Positions 36,701-43,836 of a stretch of 64,000 nucleotides of DNA are shown here, one piece after another. This stretch comes from Gorsachius magnificus (lineage: Eukaryota > Chordata > Aves > Pelecaniformes > Ardeidae). Both the position numbers and the translations under genes were made by a program. The stretch's first letter is position 1. Every line of letters starts with the position of its first letter. The DNA lies in assembly GCA_034008185.1 (NCBI GenBank), contig CM067083.1:124390337-124454336 (forward strand), in the 5' to 3' direction. The notes beneath the pieces are model-generated. The model saw only the letters and a program-made list of their open reading frames with translations, ran no database searches and was not told where the DNA came from.

Positions 36701-38471
36701 CAGTGTCTACAGCTGGCTGGGAAAGTATTGGATATCTTTGAGAAGCACACAATGTTTGTGCAGACTTTGGTGAAAGTCCTATTAGATCACAAGCGGGTTG
36801 TCTATGTAAGGATTGCAATTTGTGACCCCTGATGATTTTTAATAGCACAAGAAGGGTAGTGGATAAAGAACCTGAAATGAACAGAGGGAACAAGGCTTGT
36901 GATGTGATCCTGTTAGGATTTTCAAAGAGAACACAGGGGTAGAGTGAGGGGAGCTCCTACAGGGCAGCAACTATCCAGTAATTATTGATGATCCCATCTA
37001 GAAAGGAGATAATGGAGCACATGGAGACCTCCAGCATCCCTTTGGCTCTCCCTAGCATCTAGCAGTTTTAGAATCATAGAATCATAAAATGTTTTGGGTT
37101 GGAAGGGACCTTTAGAGGTCATCTAGTCCAACCCCCTAAGGGTTTAGCAGGCTAACGCCCACGAAGAGGACCCACACTGCAAATGAGGGATCACAAATCC
37201 TTCTGTGGGAGATGAAAGGAGGAATCCAAACACAGATGAAGGATGATACAGAGGGGAAAGCACCAGAATGAGTAAGGTGGAAAACACGTGAAGACTGCTT
37301 CATGTGGGAAGCAGTACATAAATGCATCCCTGTCATAAAAGCCAAGAGAGGAAAGCATCAAGATTAGGCTAGAGGGTTACAGTGCCACGTATTTCTAAAG
37401 CAATATAAGGTTTCTATAAAATAGAACCCTCATCCTGAACGTCACATTGCCCGGACAGAGCCGTAGGAAGGTTGTTCGCTGGACTGGGGCCAAGACATGA
37501 AGAGTTAAGTGTAGGCTCTGGGCCTTGGCTGCGTTATTGGTTGTTCCAGTCAATCAAGGGAATTCCATTGGTCTGGCAGCAGTGTCCTGGCCTCCCAGGA
37601 ATGTGGCACTCAGCTCCAACTGCTGCCGTCCAGGAGGCACTGGGAATGGGAAGAAGGTGTTTCTTAAGTCTCTGAACTTCCGTGAACCAACCAGTTGAGG
37701 TGCGGTTTAGTGTTGTCAAAGAGGAACTGGGGGGTGGAGTAAGGGGAGCTCCCGCAGGAAAGTGGCCACCCAGTGATTATTAATGATTCCGTATGGGTGG
37801 AGGATAACAGCACATGCAGGGACGTGCAGCGTCCTGCCTGAGCTCTGCTGCAGTCATTGTCTTCTACATGATAAGAAATTTAAAACCTGTGCACGAGGAA
37901 AGCGCTAGGGAGAGCGGGGAAGCACGCTACCTACAAACACCATTGCTGTGGTATAAAAACTACCAAGGTACATTATCCCTGAGGGATTGCATTTGGATTA
38001 GGGGCAATTTGCAAGGCAAAACTGTATTTTTTTTTGTATCAGAGAGAGACAAATCCTACCTTAGTTCCTTCAGTGACCTCTCCTGGACCTTTGTGATCTC
38101 TGCCAGGCTTTTCCCAAGGTAAACTTAGCAACTTTAGACAGTGCTCCAGCCAGGCTTTACCAGGGCACGTTTGCAGATTGTCAGAAAGGTGGGTAGGAAA
38201 GTAAAGATGCTTTGATCAATTCTTTTCTCTATAATGAGATGATGGATAGAATCCGTCTTCCCATTCAATCCAGATTTGTAAAGGTATTTGAGGTATTAAA
38301 TGCCACCAAAATCCCAAGGATTGGCTGAGTACCTAAATACATTTAGAATCTGAATTCTCTGACTAAATTAATCTGATTCTTACATTATTTCTCTTTCATC
38401 TAGTATCTCCACTGTTTGAGGCTCAGCCCTGGCACATTCCTCCATCTAGCCAAGGATCTGACACAGAGTAA
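3662..38471 (+). CDS. FBXO16: FBXO16, F-box only protein 16 (8 coding exons, spliced)
   Basis: Join 3662-3757, 9983-10018, 19928-20134, 21453-21617, 22472-22677, 30568-30673, 35865-36090, 38404-38471; the frame stays open across all junctions and gives about 369 residues. The product is an F-box protein, the substrate-recruiting subunit of an SKP1-CUL1-F-box ubiquitin ligase; substrates cannot be read from sequence. The N-terminal block ([18 protein letters not shown]), the FDKWTD region, the F-box at about residues 91-137 ([18 protein letters not shown] then [17 protein letters not shown]) and the [15 protein letters not shown] segment match the human protein as I remember it. Human FBXO16 is 292 residues; this model is longer because of exons 7 and 8. 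Introns 1 and 6 use GC donors. Exons 1-6 are very secure; exon 7 is good and exon 8 is a prediction. The promoter was not found and may lie left of the window. Confidence 0.9.
3783..3925 (-). mobile_element. CR1 3'-end fragment, antisense
   Basis: It begins with the complement of the CR1 tail (ATTCATAGAATCACAGAAT), then GGGGTTGGAAGGGACTGC and GATCATCTAGTCCAACCCC, the typical CR1 3' untranslated sequence. It starts only 26 nt after the GC donor of FBXO16 exon 1. Confidence 0.75.
4043..4606 (-). mobile_element. Solo LTR of an avian endogenous retrovirus
   Basis: It begins TGTCGTGGTTTAACC and ends GAAACCAGGACA, so read on the minus strand it runs TGTCCTGG...CCACGACA with TG...CA ends. The 5-bp target duplication CATGT lies at 4038-4042 and 4607-4611. 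On the minus strand ATTAAA (complement of 4176-4181), a polyadenylation-type signal, precedes a CT-rich end. The text resembles LTRs I recall as TguLTR5-type from passerine genomes; the family name is from memory. No internal retroviral genes flank it. Confidence 0.88.
4189..4212 (+). repeat. (TAA)n-like simple repeat inside the LTR
   Basis: A run of AATAATAATAATAGTAATAATG type. The same region in related LTRs is also ATT-rich, so it is probably part of the element. Confidence 0.7.
5068..5600 (-). mobile_element. Ancient L3/CR1-like LINE 3' region, antisense
   Basis: It starts GATTCATAGAATTTAATCC and GATGTAGTCTGGCTTCCTG-like text and later has GATAAACTAAACAGATTGAG and CTCTTTGAAGTCCTTTCAAT, diagnostic of the old L3/CR1 3' region in antisense. 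It is strongly diverged with gaps. Confidence 0.65.
5601..8224. other. FBXO16 intron 1, no gene or clear repeat
   Basis: AT-rich sequence with short chance ORFs only. A G/T-rich stretch with a T run lies near 7328-7352. Nothing else is supported. Confidence 0.5.
8225..9015 (+). mobile_element. Old CR1 copy, sense, first part, with internal deletion
   Basis: 8225-8695 encodes part of the CR1 ORF2 endonuclease ([48 protein letters not shown]). The catalytic motifs read MGNFNH instead of GDFNH and SDQEM instead of SDHEM, so it is inactive. At about 8695 the sequence jumps to the middle of the reverse-transcriptase domain (DFSKAF-like, then SWRPVTS and [11 protein letters not shown]), implying loss of roughly 1 kb. 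Broken by stops and frameshifts. Confidence 0.85.
9016..9180 (-). mobile_element. CR1 3'-end copy inserted antisense in the old CR1
   Basis: It begins ATCATAGAATCGTAAAACAG and continues AGGTTGGAAAGGACC to GTTCCAGTGA, a typical antisense CR1 3' end. The flanking sense CR1 resumes at 9181 with GGGACCTTGACAGGCTGGAG. Confidence 0.8.
9181..9900 (+). mobile_element. Old CR1 copy, sense, 3' part
   Basis: It continues the host CR1 with AGCTTGGGAGAGAACGACCT, AAGGCCACTATCATCCTAGG and a decayed 3' region ending near GTTCAGTGATTCTG. It ends about 80 bp before FBXO16 microexon 2. Confidence 0.8.
9983..10018 (+). CDS. FBXO16: FBXO16 coding exon 2 (36-nt microexon, residues 33-44)
   Basis: The sequence after TTTTATAG encodes [12 protein letters not shown] and is followed by the donor GTAAAC. 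Both borders are phase 0. The 12 residues match the human FBXO16 peptide that links NDR to FDKWTD. The exon is too short to show as an open reading frame and is recognised only by homology plus splice sites. Confidence 0.93.
10019..11955. other. FBXO16 intron 2, 5' portion, no supported feature
   Basis: Unique-looking, AT-rich sequence. No coding match or repeat that I can support. Confidence 0.5.
11960..12522 (+). mobile_element. Ancient L3/CR1-like LINE, sense, segment 1
   Basis: The text matches the L3/CR1 reverse-transcriptase and downstream region: a decayed LDDGME...[15 protein letters not shown] stretch at about 12020-12080, then GATAAGGACAAGTGGAAAGTGC and AGAGGAAGGGAATGATC. It is interrupted at 12523 by a younger CR1 and resumes at 14806. 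Confidence 0.65.
12527..14805 (-). mobile_element. Young CR1, antisense, about 2.3 kb, 5'-truncated
   Basis: It begins ATCATAGAATCGTAGAATG and GTTGGAAGGGACCCCTAG, the complement of the CR1 3' end. Read on the minus strand it contains reverse-transcriptase coding sequence and the full 3' region. It lacks the CR1 5' end, as most copies do, and sits inside the older L3-like LINE. Confidence 0.92.
13363..14580 (-). pseudogene. CR1 ORF2 fragment: reverse transcriptase (405-codon open frame)
   Basis: The open frame covers the linker after the endonuclease ([29 protein letters not shown]) and the reverse-transcriptase core: [67 protein letters not shown] and the catalytic FADD box near the end. It stops at a TGA just after DTPEG where the 25-kb copy reads through with DVIQRDLD. 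The downstream part continues in frame after that stop and then frameshifts. The endonuclease is missing, so it is not autonomous. Confidence 0.9.
14806..15025 (+). mobile_element. Ancient L3/CR1-like LINE, sense, segment 2
   Basis: AGGACAAGAAATCATGGGCT at the start continues from 12522, followed by GGAATAGCTTGCCTAGGGG and CAAGCACTTGTCAGGAATGG, the standard L3/CR1 3' text. It is interrupted at 15026 by a hAT-like element. Confidence 0.75.
15026..15306 (+). mobile_element. Non-autonomous hAT-like DNA transposon, 281 bp
   Basis: Terminal inverted repeats are CAGTGTTTCTCAACC at the left and GGTTGAGAAGCAATG at the right (13 of 15 pairs match). The 8-bp target duplication AACTAGCT is perfect at 15018-15025 and 15307-15314. 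CAGTG...CA(N)TG ends with 8-bp duplications are the hallmark of the hAT superfamily (Charlie-like). No transposase coding sequence fits in 281 bp. The open frame across it is incidental. Confidence 0.9.
15307..15350 (+). mobile_element. Ancient L3/CR1-like LINE, sense, 3' end
   Basis: AACTAGCTGACCTTGAAGGG resumes the host LINE exactly where the hAT element ends; the expected host text is a GGACTAGATGACCTC-type phrase. Decayed and short. Confidence 0.6.
15351..19927. other. FBXO16 intron 2, 3' portion, no gene
   Basis: Unique-looking sequence with only short chance ORFs. A perfect short hairpin lies at 16352-16383. No repeat family was recognised. Confidence 0.5.
16352..16383. repeat. Perfect 14-bp inverted repeat with 4-nt loop
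   Basis: TACAGGCATTGCAG, loop ACAC, CTGCAATGCCTGTA. Probably chance or a remnant; the stem is shorter than a miRNA precursor. Confidence 0.8.
19928..20134 (+). CDS. FBXO16: FBXO16 coding exon 3 (residues 45-113, first half of the F-box)
   Basis: Acceptor TTTTTTCAG, donor CAG/GTAAAA, 207 nt, phase 0 at both ends. It encodes [11 protein letters not shown], the helical [17 protein letters not shown] segment and the first half of the F-box ([19 protein letters not shown]), the surface that binds SKP1. Conservation with human is very high. Confidence 0.97.
21453..21617 (+). CDS. FBXO16: FBXO16 coding exon 4 (residues 114-168, second half of the F-box)
   Basis: Acceptor TCGTTCACAG, donor AAG/GTACAT, 165 nt, phase 0 at both ends. 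It encodes the second part of the F-box ([24 protein letters not shown]) and the FBXO16-specific [20 protein letters not shown] block. Confidence 0.97.
22472..22677 (+). CDS. FBXO16: FBXO16 coding exon 5 (residues 169-236)
   Basis: Acceptor CTCTTGTTAG, donor GTAAGA, 206 nt, phase 0 in and phase 2 out. It encodes [15 protein letters not shown], then a basic linker, then [20 protein letters not shown] and [12 protein letters not shown], closely matching the human PPWRSSDKHPTDIIRFNYLD block. Confidence 0.96.
22678..24740. other. FBXO16 intron 5, 5' portion, no supported feature
   Basis: No coding match or clear repeat seen. Confidence 0.5.
24741..24830 (-). mobile_element. CR1-like 3'-end fragment, antisense, with (GGAAT)n
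   Basis: Five GGAAT units (about 24751-24775) run into AGAATATAGTATTTGAGTTG and GGAAGAGACCTACAGGAAG, the antisense 3' end of a CR1 subfamily. The pentamer run probably grew from the AGAAT tail repeats. Confidence 0.6.
24990..25095 (-). mobile_element. Older CR1, antisense, 3' part (host of a nested CR1)
   Basis: ATATTTCAGTTGGAAGGGTCC, then CCAACTGCCTGACCAGCTCA and GGGCATTGCCCAAAT. The element breaks off at 25095 and resumes at about 26220 with CAAATGCCTCTTAAGCACC. Confidence 0.75.
25096..26219 (+). mobile_element. Young CR1, sense, 1.1 kb, nested in the older CR1
   Basis: 5'-truncated in the reverse-transcriptase domain: [33 protein letters not shown], then the FADD box and the thumb region ([20 protein letters not shown]) to the 3' tail ATTCTATGATTCTATGATT. 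CAAAT flanks both ends and looks like the target duplication. Confidence 0.9.
25101..25793 (+). pseudogene. CR1 ORF2 C-terminal fragment (230 codons)
   Basis: Open frame from the reverse-transcriptase palm, including [20 protein letters not shown], to [20 protein letters not shown]; frameshifted before the true end of ORF2. It has a short in-frame loss relative to other copies after FNVFIND. It lacks the endonuclease and fingers, so it is inactive. Confidence 0.88.
26220..26440 (-). mobile_element. Older CR1, antisense, remainder
   Basis: CAAATGCCTCTTAAGCACCG, GACCACCCTCTCGGTAAAGA and CTCCCTGGGGACTGGG continue the element that started at 24990. Confidence 0.7.
26441..29330. other. FBXO16 intron 5, middle part, no gene
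   Basis: Unique-looking sequence; a faintly tRNA-like stretch at about 26508-26560 is the only oddity. No coding match. Confidence 0.5.
29331..29425 (-). mobile_element. CR1 3'-end fragment, antisense
   Basis: ATCATAGAATCATCGAATC, then AGGTTGGAAAAGACCTTTAA and CTCATCGAGTCCCACCGTAA, a short antisense CR1 3' end. Confidence 0.75.
30568..30673 (+). CDS. FBXO16: FBXO16 coding exon 6 (codon 237 completed, residues 238-272, basic segment)
   Basis: Acceptor TACTCTGCAG; phase 2 in completes an Ala codon. It encodes [20 protein letters not shown] and [15 protein letters not shown], the lysine/arginine-rich stretch that in human ends KAQS. The exon ends TCA CTG before GCAAGT, a second GC donor. Using the GT four bases downstream gives a TGA soon after the join to exon 7. 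If the intron were retained, the frame would stop at TAA 30692-30694 after six more residues. Confidence 0.9.
30695..32337. other. FBXO16 intron 6, 5' portion, no supported feature
   Basis: No coding match or recognised repeat. Confidence 0.5.
32338..32674 (+). mobile_element. CR1 3'-end copy, sense, about 340 bp
   Basis: It runs from CGCCCTCTACAATTACCTGA through GCACTGGAAGGGGCTGCCCA and TTGATGATCTTAAAGGGCTT to the tail TGATTCTATGATTCTATGAT. 5'-truncated and untranslated except for the last ORF2 residues. Confidence 0.92.
33329..33404 (+). repeat. Degenerate AAATTA/TAAATTA-rich stretch
   Basis: About eight loose copies of an AAATTA-like unit in 75 bp (TTAAATTAATTGG, GTAAATTAGCTAAATTACAA, AGTAAATTACAATAATT). 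Low-complexity sequence. Confidence 0.7.
35363..35397 (+). repeat. Tandem duplication of a 20-bp unit
   Basis: CCTTATTTAAGATTATAATA is followed directly by CCTTATTTAAGATTA. Confidence 0.8.
35545..35846 (+). mobile_element. CR1 3'-end copy, sense, abutting FBXO16 exon 7
   Basis: GGGGTCGGTCCTCTTCTCCC, then GGCTTGAAGCTGCGCCAGGG, CTCGATGATCTTAAAGGGCT and the tail GATTCTATGATTCTATGATT ending at 35846. The FBXO16 exon 7 acceptor begins right after the tail. Confidence 0.92.
35865..36090 (+). CDS. FBXO16: FBXO16 coding exon 7 (residues 273-347, C-terminal region)
   Basis: The acceptor is a pure pyrimidine run, CCTCCCTTCTCTTCCTAG; the donor is GTGAGT at 36091. Phase 0 in, phase 1 out. The 75 residues are Pro/Ser/Ala/Arg-rich, starting [19 protein letters not shown] and including [15 protein letters not shown]. 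The region lies past the end of the human 292-residue protein and I cannot confirm homology from memory. Support comes from clean splice sites, an open frame only in the phase set by exon 6, and a protein-like composition. Confidence 0.75.
36911..37020 (+). repeat. Left copy of an imperfect ~110-bp direct repeat
   Basis: TGTTAGGATTTTCAAAGAGA, then GTGAGGGGAGCTCC and CCAGTAATTATTGATGATCC; paired with 37711-37822 at about three-quarters identity by eye. Family unknown; an LTR remnant or unlisted repeat is possible. Confidence 0.55.
37071..37138 (-). mobile_element. CR1 3'-end fragment, antisense, about 70 bp
   Basis: GAATCATAGAATCATAAAATG, then GTTGGAAGGGACCTTTAGAG and CATCTAGTCCAACCCCCTA. Confidence 0.8.
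37711..37822 (+). repeat. Right copy of an imperfect ~110-bp direct repeat
   Basis: TGTTGTCAAAGAGGAACTGG, then GTAAGGGGAGCTCC and CCCAGTGATTATTAATGATT; see 36911-37020. A TATAAAA lies about 130 bp further on, near 37953. Confidence 0.55.
38404..38471 (+). CDS. FBXO16: FBXO16 predicted terminal coding exon 8 with stop
   Basis: The acceptor is a good pyrimidine tract ending TTTCATCTAG at 38403. Joined in phase 1 to exon 7 it reads L, then [21 protein letters not shown], and stops at TAA 38469-38471. The phase agrees and the composition continues exon 7, but no homology was verified, so this is a splice-logic prediction. Confidence 0.55.
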
Positions 38472-41400
38472 GGAAGGATCCAGAGTATCTTTCATCCCAG
38501 AAGGACAGAAGCTTCTCTGCCTGGCACTGGGGAAACAACAGCAACGTTACCTGAGTCACGGGCTGTGCTCGGTGAAGAACAGCTGCTTTTGAGTCCTTCA
38601 TAAGGACCCAGCTTAACTTTTTTTTCATCTGCTGCTAGAAAAGACTTCCTTTCTTGACCTCACCTCAGACTGCTAAGAAATGGGCATGGAGGTCCTGCAC
38701 CTGTTCTCATTTAGGCTGTCCAAAGGAAATCTTACCTACCTTGCAGCCAGTTTAGATAGAAAGGTATTGAAGCAATGGCTTTATACATTTTTTTTTTTTG
38801 GAAGCACCATACGTGGTGCAATGACTCCTGCCAGCCTTTGGGATCTCCAAGTGGGATCTCCCGTTTCCAAACTGGAGTACAGTCTTAAGTCTGTTTTCCT
38901 GTCGTGCTTCTCAGCCTGGTTTCCTGTTGCTGCTGCTCTCAAGCTGGTGCTATATTCTCTTTTTCTTCTAAGTATGTCATCTCCACAGAGTTCACCTAGG
39001 CTTTTGACCATGGAGACACTTGCGGAGATCCTTGCTAGAGCTGGGATGGATATCCCATGGATATCCCATGGCCTGAGCTGCTCCCTGATGCTTTGCCAGT
39101 GAATTACAGAAGTTGTCTGTCTCTGTGGGCACTGAAGGGATTGTGGAAGATGAGGGAGGACTACCAGCCACCTGCGTGATGGAAACGCTACCCTCCCTAC
39201 AAAGTGAGGTTTACCACCGATGTTAATGTGATCCCTCAGCTGTAACCTACAGCCCCTGCCAAATCAGCTAGACTGAAGACATAATTTCTTTCTCATGTTA
39301 AACAAGGCAACTCCATCTTTTCAATCATGTTAGTGAGAAGGAAATTAAATCCCACCCTCTGGATTACAGCATTGCGCGTGTCTCTGTGTGGGGAGCTGGC
39401 ACTAGTCTAATTATTTAAGAGAATGTAAATCGTGTGTGCTTATTTGTCTTTTCCACAATTAAGGAAATATCCAGTAAACGTGATGAATAGCAGTTTTTAA
39501 GGATAAGGGGGCTGAATGCACAGCAACTGTAACTCATTGCCTTATCCTATCCCAGAGTGAGAGAGCTGGGATAGAACTGAACCATTGCACATGTTAGGAA
39601 GAGTCACAGTCCACCCGTGAATTCTCAACATTTATAGCCTAGAAATCACATTTCAGTGAAAATGCCAACTACTGATCGACAAGGATTCAGAGGAGACTTC
39701 TGCTCTGTGAGCAGATTATTCTGCACTGCGTCACTTGAGGGTTTCAAGTTCTTTGGCATGAGAGACATCAACCATTGTCAAGATCAGGCACCAGGCATGA
39801 CGCATCATGGCTCCTACCTGAAGGGAGAGCATCCAGCAGGAGACTCTGCCCATTGGGGTACTTGGTCGAGTGTCGTGTGAATTCCAGCTCCAAATCAGTG
39901 ATGAGGTAACTCAGTGCATCTCCGTCTCCCAGACTTTGTTCCTTCAGTTGTCTGGTTGCCCTGGATGCTTGGAAGAGGGAGTTCATCTCAACCAACACGA
40001 TGGCCTAAGAGCTAGCTAAGTCTAAGCTTGTCACCTCTCCATTGATCAGCTGAAATAGGAACTTGCAGATGGCAATTATGTATATATCTTAGGATGTGCT
40101 GATTATGCAAGAGACCAGACTGGCCAATTTTTATTAAGAAAGCTAACTTTTAAGCATTTAAAGTGAGGTTGGGGTAAATCCCATCCAAAACATTCATCAG
40201 CATCATTCCCTGGTATCGCAAATCTCTCCTCACAAGCCTTTTCCTCCAGGAAACCAAGTTAAACTGATTGCTTCATGGGTGTTTCCTCGGCTTCTTAGGT
40301 CCAAGCTGTTGTTCCAGCTTTTGGGTTTTGTCTCCGTTAGGCAGCGTGTAGCTTCTCGTGGCAGCAGTTCAGCGCTAGGTCCGTGTTACAAGCAGCAAAT
40401 GGCTACGCAAGGAAATGATGTAACCCTGCAGCAATGGTTTTTCTTCTCTCATCAATGAGCATACTCACCAGAAACATGAAGTTCCCAGGGTCTGACTCGT
40501 CTTGGAGCTGAGTGCTCGGGCATTACTGCAGACACTGTGCCTCTGCTGCAGCAGAACATGCGTCTTAAGTGCTCACTATACATTTTTAAGGCTTAGGCCT
40601 TCTCTGACTTATAAAGTTTTTGTATTTATGATGCTGTAAAATAACTGACAGTAATGTCCAGGAACGTATAGAGCCACGTAGCCTATCCTTGAAGTAACAG
40701 CAGACGTACATAACGCCTTGATGTAACTCCTACCGATTATGTTATTAGAATAAAAATGTACGTACTTACAACGTACTTCACAATCATTCCTGAGGTCGCA
40801 AAATGGGTCAGAATCTGAAACGGAGAGAAAAGACAGAGGGAGACAGAGTCTCCATCAGGTGCCTCTGCCACTGAGCTGCTGGCTGGCCTCAGGCAAGCCG
40901 TGTCACCGCCTGTGCCCCGGGGGCTGCTGATCTGCAGAGGCAGATGGTTATTTACCCACCTCTACAGCGCCTTTACAGTGCCCTTCCAGAGATGCTGATA
41001 AGAAATTGCTAAACAAGTACAGAGGGAGGTTGTTATGCCTTCGCCCTTCCTTGTAGATGTGCATTTCCCTGCACTGCTTGGTATTTCCAGATCATGCACT
41101 ACTCTCATTAGCCACAGCCTTTGATTAAAGAATTGAAAGTACCTTTTAAACCCCAGAGGCCAGTGAATCAGCACTGCTGCATCTGAATTCCACCAGTACA
41201 AGCAAGATCAGAACGTGAGCCCCAGGCTACAGCCCTGCTCAGATGTGGGGAACAAACCCAAACACGCCAGCCACCCTCTCACCGCAGCTTTACCATCCGT
41301 TTCTGCCCAAAACTCCACCTGCATTTACCTGGTGTTCCTTGCCGGGAGCAACGGCAGAGTTTGGTACTGTAGTTTGGCTTTGTAGCCAAAGTGAAGTTTT

Positions 41401-42987
41401 CCTAATTATCGCTCTTCTGAGCTAAAGAAACAAAAACTTGGAAGAAGGAATACGTGTAACTGCAGTTGATGGGTGTTGCAGGTGGGAGCACAGCTGGATT
41501 AAAACTGAGGATTTTTGGAAACAGCCAACTTGGGTGGCGAGATGGCAGATGAGTGAACGCGAGCTGTTGCCAGGGAAGTGGGAGCATTCAGAGAACGAAG
41601 TCTCAGCAGCAGCGTTAGGGTTACAGTAGGTTAAATGACGGTTGCCGAAGAGCACGGAGACCTCGCGGCAAAGGGAAAGCAGGTAATGATAGTAGCTAAG
41701 CACAAGATAAAAAGTTGCTGTAGTAGGTGGATGAAGCTGATAAGGAATGGAGAGCGCAGCTCAGCTCACGTTAACGGAGGGCTGAGGAGATGCAGAGGCA
41801 GCAACAGGGTGCGTAGGGTTGTGTTGAGAGGGTGTGGATTAAGGGGAGGGAGGGGGGGGTATGGGAATTGGTTTCAAATCAGTCACCTCGTCCCTGCTGG
41901 CACGCTCGTCGGCTGATCGCCTCACTGTCGGTCTAGCATGGCAGCCTACCTGTCCTGTGCCCTGCGCCATCCCCAGCAAGACAGAAAGACATCCTCTGGA
42001 GGGACACCGTGGAGTGGGTGCACCACCAAATAATTCAGAGGGAGGAATCACTTTCGTACCCCAGCCAGCCCAAAGCAGGGCACGGCCAGACACACAAACA
42101 ACCCCTGACTGCACAGTCCCATCTGCAATGTCCCTTGCTGCGCAGCGCCCGCTGCGGTAGGTTTGGGAAAGGCGATGGCAGGAGATGCATGCCTGGAGAG
42201 ATGCTTTGTAGCTGTTTGCACAGCCCGTACCCTGATCACAGCCTTTCTCCAAACCACTGATAAATTGCTGGTTGGCACAGGATGCTTGGGAGACCCCCAG
42301 GGAGGTAAAATTGTGGGTATAGACAGGTCCAGACATTGCAGGACACTCCCAGCACATCCTGTAGGAAGCAAACTGAATTCAGCTCTCCAAAAACCCCCGA
42401 AGGCAGGAGAGAGCAAGGGGAGCAGATGGTCTAAACTGTGTTTTCAACCTGTTCCATCCTGGGATCTTGCCTTGTATAGGCAGGGTGCTGCCAAACCCAC
42501 CCAGCAAGGTGGGGAAGGCAGGAAGGTCTTACATACACCCTCCTACAAGCTGCCTGCCCGGCTGCGTGTGCTGATCTCTGGCACCAGAGCAGGCTCCGGT
42601 CGCTTTATAAACCAACTCACACAGTGGGAAGAGCCAACCCGCGGCTCCTTCCACCTGCCCTCTTCCCTCCCTGCGCACCCTGCTGACCCCTTCAGTCCCC
42701 AGGCACACACCGGTCGTAAGCGCGATGCCAAAAATCTTCAGTTCTGCCCCCAGATCAGGAGGTTTTCAAAGAAAGGTTTTTACCAGCCCGCAAATCACAA
42801 GAGTGGGTCACTTGGCCATTGCCAGCACCTCTCGTCATTTTTTTCTGGCATTTGGTGGTTTGGGTTTTTTTTCTTTTTGGTGGCCTGTGTTTTCCTCCTG
42901 CCTGTTCTCTCCCCCTGTGCAGTCCTGTTTCCTCGTCCAGGCAGCCTCTCCCCTCTGCTCACTGGTAGGATCACATTACTCACAAAA
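38472..42987. other. FBXO16 3' UTR and intergenic sequence, no firm gene
   Basis: It follows the predicted FBXO16 stop. There is a small tandem repeat (GGATATCCCAT twice, 39048-39069). GC content rises from about 41.8 kb, where a 380-codon + strand ORF begins at 42163. No repeat family was recognised before 42988. Confidence 0.5.
40749..40754 (+). terminator. Candidate AATAAA polyadenylation signal for FBXO16
   Basis: The first canonical AATAAA I noticed after the predicted FBXO16 stop is here; a variant ATTAAA occurs earlier at 39344-39349. Either could end the transcript. No transcript evidence is available. Confidence 0.2.
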
Positions 42988-43305
42988 AATCATACAGAAT
43001 CAGAGAACCTCAGGTTAGAAGGGACCTCCAGAATCATCTGGTCCAACTTTTCTGGGCAAGAGCACAGTCTAGACAAGATGGCCCAGCACCCTGTCCAGCT
43101 GAGCCTTGACAGTGCCCAATGTGGTGGAGTCAACCACATCCCTGGGGAGATTATCCCAATGGGTGACTGTTCTCATGGGGAAAAATTTCCCTCTCCTGTC
43201 CAGTGGGAATCTCCCCAAGAGCAACTTGTGTCCATGCCCCCTTGTCCTCTCCATGGGACTCCTTGTGGCAAGGGAGTCTCCATCTTCCTTGTAGCCCCCC
43301 CTTAG
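42163..43305 (+). other. Unexplained 380-codon open reading frame
   Basis: ATG at 42163 to a stop at 43303-43305. The translation starts MGKAMAGDACLERC and has a hydrophobic stretch near residues 225-245 (GIWWFGFFFFLVACVF). The last ~100 codons run antisense through a CR1 copy. No family recognised and codon choice looks arbitrary. It could be a chance ORF in GC-richer DNA. Confidence 0.2.
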
Positions 43306-43640
43306 GTACTGGGACGTGGGGATGAGATCCCCTCAGAGCCTCCTTTGCTGCACGCCGAACAAACCCAGCTCTCTCAGCCCATCCCCATCCGACTGAGAGA
43401 GGCTTCCCAGCCCTTGGATCCCCTTGGCCCTGCTCTGCACCCCCTCCAGCCTGTCCACATCTTTTTTGTACAGTGGGGACCAGAACTGTACACAGGATTC
43501 CAAGTGTGGCCTGGAAAAGATCCACCAGAATCTCCTGGTTGACCAGGATGCCACCAGCAAGGAGAGGCAGGAGCTGGCCACACCCGTGAGGCTCTGGCTA
43601 ACAGCACCAAAACCCAAAAGCAGGTAGGTCCCCACCCGAG
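42988..43640 (-). mobile_element. CR1 (older subfamily), antisense, about 650 bp
   Basis: CATACAGAATCAGAGAACCTC and AGAAGGGACCTCCAGAATCA at the 3' end, then GTGGAGTCAACCACATCCCT and CCAGAACTGTACACAGGATT, a CR1 3' half in antisense. Confidence 0.85.
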
Positions 43641-43739
43641 GTGTAATTCAGCTGTGGAACTCCCAGCCTGAAGAAGCTGTCGATACCGAAGCTCGTGCGG
43701 GCTCTAGAAGTCAATGGAGATTTCATGGAAGGATCCTGA

Positions 43740-43833
43740 GCTCCTTTCATAGGACCAAAGGAGAATTAGGGCTGGAAGGGACCCCAGGAGGTCTCTGGTC
43801 CAACCTCCTGCTTGAAGCAGGGTCAGCTCTGGC
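43740..43833 (-). mobile_element. Old CR1, antisense, 3' end (host of a nested CR1)
   Basis: CCAAAGGAGAATTAGGGCTG, GAAGGGACCCCAGGAGG and CCTCCTGCTTGAAGCAGGGT. The text continues at 45248 after a 1.4-kb insertion. Confidence 0.75.
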
Positions 43834-43836
43834 ATC

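Noticed and set aside
41839..42357. 172-codon minus-strand ORF rich in Cys and Gly
   Set aside because: No recognisable domain and no splice or promoter signals. It overlaps the + strand ORF at 42163, so at most one could be real.
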